The translations under genes and the position numbers were made by a program. Source: Puniceicoccales bacterium (GTDB taxonomy: Bacteria > Verrucomicrobiota > Verrucomicrobiia > Opitutales > UBA953). From it: DNA of 5,560 nt. Below are positions 1-5,210 of this stretch, piece after piece. The notes beneath the pieces were generated by a model. The model saw only the letters and a list, made by a program, of their open reading frames with translations. It did not search any database and was not told the origin of the DNA. Every line of letters starts with the position of its first letter. Position 1 is the first letter of the stretch. The stretch lies in the NCBI GenBank assembly GCA_031289285.1, contig JAITPT010000246.1, positions 1 through 5,560 of the forward strand. The letters are read 5' to 3'.

Positions 1-9
1 TTAGACAAC

Positions 10-36
10 AAAAAAATTAGACTGTCTAAAAAAAAT
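10..36. repeat. A-tract-flanked TTAGACTGTCTAA dyad, copy 1
   Basis: Seven A residues, the perfect odd-length palindrome TTAGAC-T-GTCTAA (17-29), then A residues and a T. The 27-bp block is identical to 172-198. An extra half-site, TTAGAC, lies at 1-6, 16 bases upstream of the full site, and the window edge may cut off more. With a one-base centre this cannot form a normal RNA hairpin over its full length, so a protein-binding dyad or a mobile-element end is more plausible than a terminator. Function unknown. Confidence 0.8.
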
Positions 37-171
37 CGGAAAACGCAAAGGCCGCCGTCACGTCCGTGCCCGTCCGCAGCAGCACCAGTGCTTGTGCCGG
101 AAGCATGTGATATTTTGAAACGTGCGGTAGCCATGTGCGCATACTGCAACATAACCTTCCCGCATCGCAAT

Positions 172-198
172 AAAAAAATTAGACTGTCTAAAAAAAAT
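172..198. repeat. A-tract-flanked TTAGACTGTCTAA dyad, copy 2
   Basis: Identical over 27 bases to 10-36, with the palindrome at 179-191, exactly 162 bases downstream of copy 1. The 135 bases between the two blocks show no inverted symmetry and no coding potential that I recognise. No additional TTAGAC half-site precedes this copy, unlike copies 1 and 3. Confidence 0.8.
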
Positions 199-303
199 GA
201 TTCTTTGCTATTTTGAGTGGGAGTGCTGGTGCCGCAGCTCCTATAAATCCTGCTGTGTGCGGAACGAGAGTCTGACGAACACGAGTTATTTTAAAGTCAA
301 ATG

Positions 304-328
304 AAAAAAATGGCTGCCTTTTTATTCA
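304..328. repeat. partial, diverged copy of the AAATGGCTGCC repeat end
   Basis: The sequence around 308-318, AAATGGCTGCC, followed by a T-rich stretch and ATTCA, resembles the 3' end of the two direct repeats at 866-997 and 1033-1163. One base change destroys the right half of the dyad (GCCTTTT in place of GCCATTT). The rest of the repeat unit is not recognisable upstream, so this is a fragment or a chance similarity. Confidence 0.4.
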
Positions 329-450
329 AGTTCGGCAAATGGCCAAAATATCTGCTGCGTCTTAAGTGCATGATTTTCCGCGTGTTCGCGAAGCAAAATC
401 GGGACTCCCTCCAAAAAGTTGCCAGAATAATTAACCAGACTAATTCCTTT

Positions 451-478
451 TGCCGAGAAGGGAGTGCCGAGAAGGGAG
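451..478. repeat. exact 14-bp tandem duplication
   Basis: TGCCGAGAAGGGAG occurs twice back to back (451-464 and 465-478), followed by further G/A-rich sequence to about 488. Because 14 is not a multiple of three and no real gene covers it, this looks like recent slippage in non-coding DNA. Confidence 0.85.
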
Positions 479-584
479 GGAGGGGATTTTCGCGGAACTA
501 AAATTCTGTGTTCCAAAGAAGTTGTCCCTACTGGTTCGGGTGTTTCTCTATCCCATGTCCTCGCCTCCCACTTAAAGTCGCAAG

Positions 585-626
585 GAACCTAAATTAGACG
601 AACCAAAATTAGACTGTCTAAAAAAA
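585..626. repeat. TTAGACTGTCTAA dyad, copy 3, with 15-bp tandem lead-in
   Basis: Two 15-bp units differing at one base (585-599 and 600-614: GAAC, C plus T or A, then AAATTAGAC) end in the third full palindrome, TTAGACTGTCTAA, at 609-621, followed by an A-tract. The first unit supplies an isolated TTAGAC half-site at 594-599. The same half-site plus full-site layout is seen at 1-29. The copy ends 23 bases before the palindromic element at 650. Confidence 0.75.
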
Positions 627-649
627 CGTTGGTCTGCCTTACGGATAAG

Positions 650-811
650 CCTAAAAACGGCAGTAAATGCTGGCGGTTTTACACAATCTTTTGGCGGTTT
701 GCGGCTTGCGCTTTCCGCTCCACGCACCACAAGGTGCGCATCGGGAAAGCACAAACCGCGTCCGCCTCAAAATCTTGCGCAAACCCATCCCGCTGAACTG
801 CCGTTCTTAGG
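650..811. repeat. 162-bp palindromic element, copy A
   Basis: Two 79-base arms (650-728 and 733-811) flank a 4-base centre, ACAA. The ends are CCTAAAAACGGCAGT and ACTGCCGTTCTTAGG. The apex is ACGCACC-ACAA-GGTGCGC, a strong short hairpin. Between end and apex the arms match imperfectly, with the best blocks near 675-700 and 707-716. A second element with the same ends, arm length and apex lies at 5370-5532. Most transition mismatches between the arms would be G-U pairs in an RNA read from the minus strand. It could be a non-autonomous mobile repeat (MITE- or REP-like) or a structured RNA or terminator. No transposase gene is in the window. Confidence 0.8.
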
Positions 812-865
812 ATTATTGAGAAATGGCATAACCCCATACCCCTCCGGTCATTCTGTATGTCGGGA

Positions 866-997
866 TGCGGGCACCTTGTCTATGTGCGTGGTCACTGATT
901 TTGAGAGATGAAATTGCCGAGTTGTGTGAAGTGTCGGCCACGAGGAAATCTCGCTCCATTCAATATGCAAGTGAGAAAAATGGCTGCCATTTAATTC
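866..997. repeat. direct repeat unit, copy 1 (about 131 bp)
   Basis: Begins TGCGGGCACCTTGTC and ends in the perfect odd palindrome AAATGGC-T-GCCATTT (978-992) followed by AATTC. The first 50 bases match the copy at 1033 exactly, then small differences accumulate, with a variable patch around 954-972. A small stem CGAG-GAAAT-CTCG lies at 941-953. Reading frames run through both copies in different frames, so I treat it as non-coding. Confidence 0.85.
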
Positions 998-999
998 AG

Positions 1000-1026
1000 A
1001 CGGCGAGCGAGCGAAGGATGCGCCGT
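1000..1026. other. small inverted repeat between the direct repeat copies
   Basis: ACGGCG (1000-1005) and CGCCGT (1021-1026) form a perfect 6-bp stem around a 15-base loop. It sits in the 35-base linker between the two direct repeat copies. There is no T-run after it, so it is not an intrinsic terminator. It may be chance. Confidence 0.4.
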
Positions 1027-1032
1027 GAGTGC

Positions 1033-1163
1033 TGCGGGCACCTTGTCTATGTGCGTGGTCACTGATTTTGAGAGATGAAATTACCGAGTTGTGTGAAGTG
1101 CTGGCCACGGGGAAATCCTCACGCCCCCAACCTGCAAGTAAAAAAATGGCTGCCATTTAATTC
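1033..1163. repeat. direct repeat unit, copy 2 (about 131 bp)
   Basis: Second copy, 167 bases downstream of the first, again ending in AAATGGCTGCCATTT (1144-1158) and AATTC. In the small internal stem the A-T pair of copy 1 is replaced by G-C and a G-C pair by G-T, while the outermost pair is lost. That is weak support for a conserved RNA fold. The copy ends 38 bases before the first possible nnr start codon, so it forms part of the nnr upstream region. Confidence 0.85.
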
Positions 1164-1201
1164 GGGAGGGAAAAATTGGGTCTTGCGGAAAAAATGAAAA
1201 T

Positions 1202-3172
1202 ATGTGGGGTTTTTGGCGTATGAAGGAAGACAAAGGCGATTTTTGCGAAAGGTTGACGGGGTTGGGGGCAGAAATGCCCGGGACGACTCCTGTTATGAGC
1301 TGCGCGGAAGCGGCGCGATTTGAACAGGCGTTTTTTGGCGAGGCGTCGCGGGACGAGACCGTTTTTATGCAGCGCGCCGCAAAAAAAGTGGCAGAAGAGG
1401 CCGTGGCACTTTGGGAAGAGTCGCAGGGTGGGTGGGAAACTTTGCGACAAGATTTCGGGGCGGGCACGGCAGGCACGACAATAGGGCAGGGGCCGACAAA
1501 CGTTTTTGTGCTGGCCGGAAAAGGACACAATGCCGCCGACGCACTTTGGGCAGCCGCCGAAATCTTGAGACTGGCAGGCTGTTTCAGAAAGACTCCACCT
1601 GACAATTTTGAAGAACGTTTGCCCAGTCCGTTTCGTCCGTCCTATTCGCCAGACAATTTGGGGACGGGTCTGGTCAGTGGTGGTCTGGTCAGCCCGAGTC
1701 AGGCCCGTCCGTTTCGTCCATCCAATCCGGTGGACGACTCGGAAAACAATTTTGGGAAAACCAACTGCGATGTCGCTGGCGAACACACGGGCGCGGAGGC
1801 GGGCGTGGGCGTGGGCGTGGGCGTGGGGACGGGTGCGAAAACTCAGGCGGGAGCACTGGCAAAATCCGTCACAGTGCTTCTTGCGACTCCGCCGGAGCAG
1901 CTTTCTCCTGCTGCTGCGCAAGCCTTGGCGCAACTTGCGGCAAAGGGGGCGCGGGTGCGGGTTTGGGCGAGCGCGGCAGAGGCAGATGCTTTGTTGGCGG
2001 AAATCGGCGGCAGCGCGGATGTGCTGCTCGACGGTTTGCTGGGATACAACTTTCGCCCGCCTTTGCGCCCGCCTTTTGACGAAATCATTCGCTGGGCAAA
2101 CGCGCACGGCGCGGCATTCGCGGTAAAAGTGGCAGTGGATTTGCCATCCGGTATCGGCGATTTCTTCGCCTCTGTTTTTCATGCCGACGCGACGGTCGCC
2201 TGCGGGATTTTGAAAACGCCTCTGCTCGAGCCGTGCAACGCCGAAGCGCGTGGGCGGCTGCGCTACGCAGACATCGGTTTCCCCGCGTCCCCTGCGTCGC
2301 AGTCGGGTGCGCGTCGCGTCGCCAACGCCGCTGTCCTTGAGCACGGCTCGTTGCGCCGCCTGCGTCCGCCGCTTGCTGACAAACGCGACTTCGGGCACCT
2401 GTTTGTCCTCGGCGGCTCGCGTTCGATGCCGGGTGCGTTGCTGATGAACGTCCGCGCTGCGCTGCGCTCGGGCGTGGGTCTGCTCACGGCGTTTTGCCCG
2501 GAGAGTGTCGCTGCCGCGTTTGCCGCTGTCGCGCCGGAGGCGATGTGGGTGCCTTGGCCGGAAACGCCCAGCGGTGGGCTTGCGCTCGAAGGCATGTTTT
2601 TGCTGCGCGAAAAACTTCCCCGCGCCACGGCACTGCTTTGCGGTTCCGGCGCGGGCGCGGAGCCGGAGACGCTTGCGCTGCTGGCCGACATCGCCGCAAA
2701 CACGCCCTGTCCGCTGGTGCTCGACGCCGACGCGCTACGCCCCGAAATCGCGGCAGCGGCGACCTCCCGTCCTGCTGCCCTGCCGACACTGCTGTTGCCA
2801 CATGCGGGCGAGTTGGCGCGTGTCGCGCCGGAGGCGTCGGCGGAGGTTGCGGCGGGCGCGGTTTCGCCGGAAACCTTGCGTGGCCTTTGCCAACGTCTTC
2901 GTGCCTGTGTCGCGCTCAAAGGTGCGCCGACGCGTGTGGCGGACGCCTCGTGCGAGGTGGTGGTTTGCGCTGGCGGGCCGGTGTTGGCGCGCGGCGGCAG
3001 CGGGGATTTGCTTGCGGGCATCGCGGGGGCGTTGTTGGCGCGGCGTTTTTCTGCCGACCCCTTGCGCACGCTCGTTGCCGCTGTCGCGTGGCACGGCGCG
3101 GCGGCGGACAAATTGGCGCGGCGGCGCGGCGCGGAAGCCGTGGCGACCACCGACATCCTGTCACACCTATAA
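1202..3172 (+). CDS. nnr: bifunctional NAD(P)H-hydrate epimerase / ADP-dependent dehydratase
   Basis: Repairs hydrated NADH and NADPH: the N-terminal YjeF_N/NnrE half epimerises the R and S hydrates, and the C-terminal NnrD half dehydrates the S form using ADP or ATP. It should be cytoplasmic. Numbering from the first ATG, the epimerase shows AGKGHNAADAL (105-115) and AVDLPSG (311-317). The dehydratase shows KRDFGHLFVLGGSRSMPGA (394-412), LDADAL (507-512), LPHAGELARV (532-541) and the signature GGSGDLLAG (598-606). At 656 residues it is longer than the usual 500 or so. The excess is mostly an insert at about 130-220 and a loose N-terminus. The start is uncertain: ATGs at 1202, 1220 and 1274 are all possible. 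The one at 1274 has a GGGGG five bases upstream and sits just before the conserved PVMSCAEAARFE, so it is a good alternative (632 residues). The nucleotide-binding loop has AA where GG is usual. Confidence 0.93.
   Translation: MWGFWRMKEDKGDFCERLTGLGAEMPGTTPVMSCAEAARFEQAFFGEASRDETVFMQRAAKKVAEEAVALWEESQGGWETLRQDFGAGTAGTTIGQGPTNVFVLAGKGHNAADALWAAAEILRLAGCFRKTPPDNFEERLPSPFRPSYSPDNLGTGLVSGGLVSPSQARPFRPSNPVDDSENNFGKTNCDVAGEHTGAEAGVGVGVGVGTGAKTQAGALAKSVTVLLATPPEQLSPAAAQALAQLAAKGARVRVWASAAEADALLAEIGGSADVLLDGLLGYNFRPPLRPPFDEIIRWANAHGAAFAVKVAVDLPSGIGDFFASVFHADATVACGILKTPLLEPCNAEARGRLRYADIGFPASPASQSGARRVANAAVLEHGSLRRLRPPLADKRDFGHLFVLGGSRSMPGALLMNVRAALRSGVGLLTAFCPESVAAAFAAVAPEAMWVPWPETPSGGLALEGMFLLREKLPRATALLCGSGAGAEPETLALLADIAANTPCPLVLDADALRPEIAAAATSRPAALPTLLLPHAGELARVAPEASAEVAAGAVSPETLRGLCQRLRACVALKGAPTRVADASCEVVVCAGGPVLARGGSGDLLAGIAGALLARRFSADPLRTLVAAVAWHGAAADKLARRRGAEAVATTDILSHL
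1264..1268 (+). promoter_or_regulatory. possible ribosome binding site for an internal nnr start
   Basis: GGGGG, five bases before the ATG at 1274, could pair with CCUCC of 16S rRNA through one G-U pair. It is the best such match among the candidate nnr starts. The ATG at 1220 has a GGGG ten bases upstream, and the one at 1202 has only GCGGA twelve bases upstream. The residues before the 1274 start look unconserved, which also favours it. Confidence 0.3.
1592..1860 (+). repeat. in-frame repeat-built insert within nnr epimerase domain
   Basis: Lies between the first helix of the epimerase nucleotide-binding fold (ending ILRLAGC) and the next beta strand (VTVLLATPPEQLSP), which normally follow closely. 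It contains GTCCGTTTCGTCC twice (1626-1638 and 1707-1719, period 81), GGTCTGGTCAG twice (1667-1677 and 1682-1692, period 15), ACAATTT three times (around 1602, 1653 and 1746), and a run of GTGGGC units at about 1801-1828. The protein reads PFRPS twice, LVSGGLVS, then a Gly-Val run at 201-209. The main periods are multiples of three, so the frame survives. It is probably a surface loop. Boundaries are approximate. Confidence 0.65.
1801..1833 (+). other. predicted G-quadruplex motif inside nnr
   Basis: Six runs of three or four G (1801-1803, 1807-1809, 1813-1815, 1819-1821, 1825-1828 and 1831-1833) are separated by loops of two or three bases, which meets the usual G3N1-7 pattern with tracts to spare. 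It is on the coding strand, so it would also fold in the mRNA. It encodes Gly-Val repeats. The hexamer period makes copy-number change by slippage likely, in frame by two codons at a time. Confidence 0.6.
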
Positions 3173-3268
3173 CAACCACCTACCGCCCACCACCCACTCG
3201 CCACCACCTACCACCCTCGCGCTGCGTCCCCCGCACTGCGCCGCGCCGCGCCCCGTCCGTCTTTTGTT
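3173..3268 (+). terminator. C-rich, G-poor nnr-nadA spacer, possible Rho-loading site
   Basis: Right after the nnr stop codon the plus strand becomes rich in C and A and almost free of G for about 55 bases (CCACC, CTACC and CCACCC words to about 3228), then GC-rich to the nadA start. C-rich, G-poor unstructured RNA is the known preference of Rho. No hairpin plus T-run is visible, so if transcription stops between nnr and nadA it would be this way. Equally it may be plain repetitive spacer: the words CCACC and CTACC recur irregularly. Confidence 0.3.
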
Positions 3269-3304
3269 TTGCCCCCGCCGCCGCCTCGCGCACACTGCGC
3301 CGCC

Positions 3305-4300
3305 ATGAAGTCCGAACCTGCGCAATCTTCGCCGGAACCGCTTGTTTTCCCGCCGCTCGACCCCGCCGCGCCGCCCGTGCTCAACGCCGTGCAGCGGGAA
3401 GTTCTCCGCCTCAAACGTGAGCGCAAGGCCGTCATCCTCGCGCATAATTACCAGACCGACGACATCCAAGCCGTGGCGGATTTCGTCGGCGACTCGCTCG
3501 GCCTCTCGCGTCAAGCCGCTGCGACCGACGCCGAGGTCATCGTCTTTTGCGGCGTCCATTTCATGGCGGAGACGGCAAAAATCCTGAACCCGACGAAACT
3601 TGTTTTGCTCCCAGAGCCGACCGCTGGCTGTTCGCTCTCCGACTCGTGTCCGCCTGCGGAACTTGCCGCCTATAAAGCCGCGCACCCGGGCCTCTACGTC
3701 GCTGCCTACATCAATTGCAGCGCGGAGGTGAAGACGCTTTGCGACGTGATTTGCACCAGCGGCAACGCCGTCAAAATCGTTTCCCAAATCCCTGCCGACC
3801 GCGAAATCCTTTTTGTTCCCGACCAAAATCTCGGCCAATGGGTCATGCGGCAAACGGGGCGCAAGATGCGTCTCTGGCCGGGCAGCTGCTACGCCCATGT
3901 GCTCTACTCGGTGGCGAGCATCGAGAGTGCCAAAGCCAAGTTTCCTGCCGCGCCCGTCGTCGCCCACCCCGAGTGCATCGAGGCCGTGCGCGACATGGCG
4001 GACATCGTTTGCAGCACCGAAAAAATGGTCGCCTACTGCCGCGAAAACGAGGCGGACACCTTCATCATCGTCACCGAGACGGGCATGATAAACCGCCTGC
4101 GTCGCGAGGTGCCTGGCAAACGTTTTGTCGCGGGGCCGACGGATTTGTGCGGCTGCAACGACTGCCGTTTTATGAAAATGAACACCATCGAAAAACTGCG
4201 TGATTGCCTTGCCAATCTCGCTCCCGCCGTGGAGTTGCCGGAGCACGTCATCCGCGACGCCCGCGCTCCCATCCAACGAATGCTCGATTGGAGCGATTGA
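3305..4300 (+). CDS. nadA: quinolinate synthase NadA
   Basis: Condenses iminoaspartate (from NadB) with dihydroxyacetone phosphate to quinolinate, the precursor of the NAD pyridine ring, using a [4Fe-4S] cluster. The 331-residue protein is full length. Visible signatures are ILAHNYQ (44-50), FCGVHFMAETAKIL (81-94), GCSLSDSC (108-115), YINCSAEVK (135-143), VPDQNLG (171-177), PGSCYAHV (192-199), HPEC (221-224), VTETGMINRL (256-265) and CGCNDCRFMKMNT (282-294). The likely cluster ligands are Cys109, Cys195 and Cys287, from their place in these motifs. I chose the ATG at 3305. A TTG at 3269 would add a Pro-rich, unconserved leader. There is no clear Shine-Dalgarno sequence. NadB is not in the window. 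The gene follows nnr by about 130 bases and runs straight into the next gene. Confidence 0.97.
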   Translation: MKSEPAQSSPEPLVFPPLDPAAPPVLNAVQREVLRLKRERKAVILAHNYQTDDIQAVADFVGDSLGLSRQAAATDAEVIVFCGVHFMAETAKILNPTKLVLLPEPTAGCSLSDSCPPAELAAYKAAHPGLYVAAYINCSAEVKTLCDVICTSGNAVKIVSQIPADREILFVPDQNLGQWVMRQTGRKMRLWPGSCYAHVLYSVASIESAKAKFPAAPVVAHPECIEAVRDMADIVCSTEKMVAYCRENEADTFIIVTETGMINRLRREVPGKRFVAGPTDLCGCNDCRFMKMNTIEKLRDCLANLAPAVELPEHVIRDARAPIQRMLDWSD

Positions 4301-4307
4301 AAAACAA

Positions 4308-5162
4308 ATGGAAAATGCCGCCCCCATTCCGCCTGCTGCCGACGTGCCCGCCGACGCGCCAATTGCTGCCGTCGCGCCCCCGCGTGTTGGCAAAGATCCG
4401 CACATCGCGCCGTCCGAATTGCAGACATGGGTCGTCGCCGAGGACGACGATTTCATCGTGCTCAACAAGCCGGGCAACATCGTCTGCCATCCCTCGAAAG
4501 ATGGCCCGTGGTCTAGTGTTTCCGGCGCGGTCAAAGCGTGGCGTCAAATGAAAACGCTGCACCTTGTCAGCCGTCTCGACCGCGAGACGAGCGGCGTCTT
4601 GCTCATTGCCAAAAACCTCGCCGCCGCCCGTCTCAGCCAAATCGCCATCCAAGAGCGCCAAGTTTCCAAGACCTACCTCGCCGTCCTTTGCGGCGAAATG
4701 CGCGAGCCAGTGCTTGTTGACGAGCCGCTTGACCGCGACCCCGCCAGCCCTGTGGCGGTCAAACATTGTGTCTCGCACGCCGAAACGGCGCGGACGGCGG
4801 TGACGTTTTTTGAGCCGTTGTTTGCCAAAAATGGGAGCACGTTTGCGCGGGTGACGCCTCACACGGGGCGCACGCACCAAATCCGTGTCCACGCGCAATG
4901 GCTGGGTTTTCCCGTCGCGGGCGACAAGCTCTACGGCCCCGACGAGTTGTTGTATCTCGAGTTCACAGAGCACGGCTGGACAGACCGCCACGCCGCTTTG
5001 TTAGAGACAGAGCGCCAGATGCTCCACGCCTTCCGGTTGGAGTTCAAAGCTCCAAACTTCCAACGTGTCTTTGAGGCACCGCCCTCGCCCGACATGCTCG
5101 CTTTTTGCACTGCAAAATTTGGTGCTATGCCAACGGGATGGGGGATGGGGAACAGTGAATAA
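4308..5162 (+). CDS. RluA-family pseudouridine synthase
   Basis: Isomerises specific uridines to pseudouridine in rRNA or tRNA. The 284-residue protein has an Ala/Pro-rich leader (about 1-35), then the RluA catalytic fold: VVAEDDDFIVLNKPGNIVCHP (42-62), the catalytic motif HLVSRLDRETSGVLLIAKN (85-103) with Asp91 as nucleophile, and TPHTGRTHQIRVHAQWLG (183-200) followed by GDKLYG. No S4 RNA-binding domain precedes it, as in the shorter RluA-type members. I cannot say which RNA position it modifies. The ATG at 4308 lies 7 bases after the nadA stop, so the two are almost surely cotranscribed. A GTG at 4200 would overlap nadA by 100 bases with unconserved residues and is rejected. The last ten residues (PTGWGMGNSE) come from a G-run repeat and look like added tail. 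Confidence 0.95.
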   Translation: MENAAPIPPAADVPADAPIAAVAPPRVGKDPHIAPSELQTWVVAEDDDFIVLNKPGNIVCHPSKDGPWSSVSGAVKAWRQMKTLHLVSRLDRETSGVLLIAKNLAAARLSQIAIQERQVSKTYLAVLCGEMREPVLVDEPLDRDPASPVAVKHCVSHAETARTAVTFFEPLFAKNGSTFARVTPHTGRTHQIRVHAQWLGFPVAGDKLYGPDELLYLEFTEHGWTDRHAALLETERQMLHAFRLEFKAPNFQRVFEAPPSPDMLAFCTAKFGAMPTGWGMGNSE

Positions 5163-5180
5163 AAATAACGATTTTGAAAC

Positions 5181-5210
5181 CACGGATGAACACGAATAGA
5201 CACGAATAAA
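5181..5210. repeat. three 10-bp CACGRATRRA-type tandem units
   Basis: CACGGATGAA, CACGAATAGA and CACGAATAAA follow each other directly, 18 bases after the RluA stop codon. Similar spacer repeats (CACGGATGAACACGGAT type) are, to my knowledge, scattered through intergenic DNA of many Verrucomicrobiota, Planctomycetota and other environmental bacteria. Their role is unknown. Confidence 0.65.

Larger units (their letters stand above)
1..1201. other. gene-free, repeat-rich intergenic region
   Basis: No open frame here looks like a protein. The longest ones (66, 70 and 102 residues) are low in recognisable motifs and run through repeats that lie in different frames. The stretch is a mosaic of AT-rich segments (around 1-40, 170-210 and 590-630) and GC-rich segments. 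It holds three TTAGACTGTCTAA dyads, a 14-bp tandem duplication, a 162-bp palindromic element and a two-copy direct repeat, each listed separately. Between them, 37-171, 199-303 and 329-450 show only small dyads such as AGCAC-CA-GTGCT at 81-92. I could not find a convincing promoter for the downstream gene. Confidence 0.75.

Noticed and set aside
17..36. Intrinsic terminator at TTAGACTGTCTAA plus A-tract
   Set aside because: The palindrome has a one-base centre and an AT-rich stem, so it would make a poor hairpin. The A-tracts flank it on both sides.
301..501. 66-residue plus-strand open frame beginning MKKMAAFLFKFGKW
   Set aside because: It starts in a repeat fragment and runs through the non-triplet 14-bp tandem duplication. 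It has no recognisable motif and no ribosome binding site.
523..580. tRNA remnant around GGTTCGGGT
   Set aside because: No acceptor, D-arm or anticodon stem can be paired with it.
866..1163. CRISPR array
   Set aside because: There are only two copies, each of about 131 bp, with one 35-base linker. Unit size is far outside the CRISPR range and no cas gene is present.
1176..1204. Sigma-70-like promoter (TTGGGT and AATATG, 17-base spacing) before nnr
   Set aside because: The -10 match is only about half of consensus and the spacing had to be chosen to fit, so I do not list it.
1157..2398. 413-residue minus-strand open frame
   Set aside because: It is antisense to nnr, Arg-rich and low in complexity, and arises from GC-rich codons. 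The plus-strand frame has clear family motifs.
2494..3420. 308-residue plus-strand open frame overlapping nnr and nadA
   Set aside because: Arg/Cys/Ala-rich out-of-frame translation of GC-rich DNA, with no domain.
3167..4534. 455-residue minus-strand open frame
   Set aside because: It is the antisense shadow of nadA and the start of the RluA gene, both of which carry unmistakable catalytic motifs on the plus strand.
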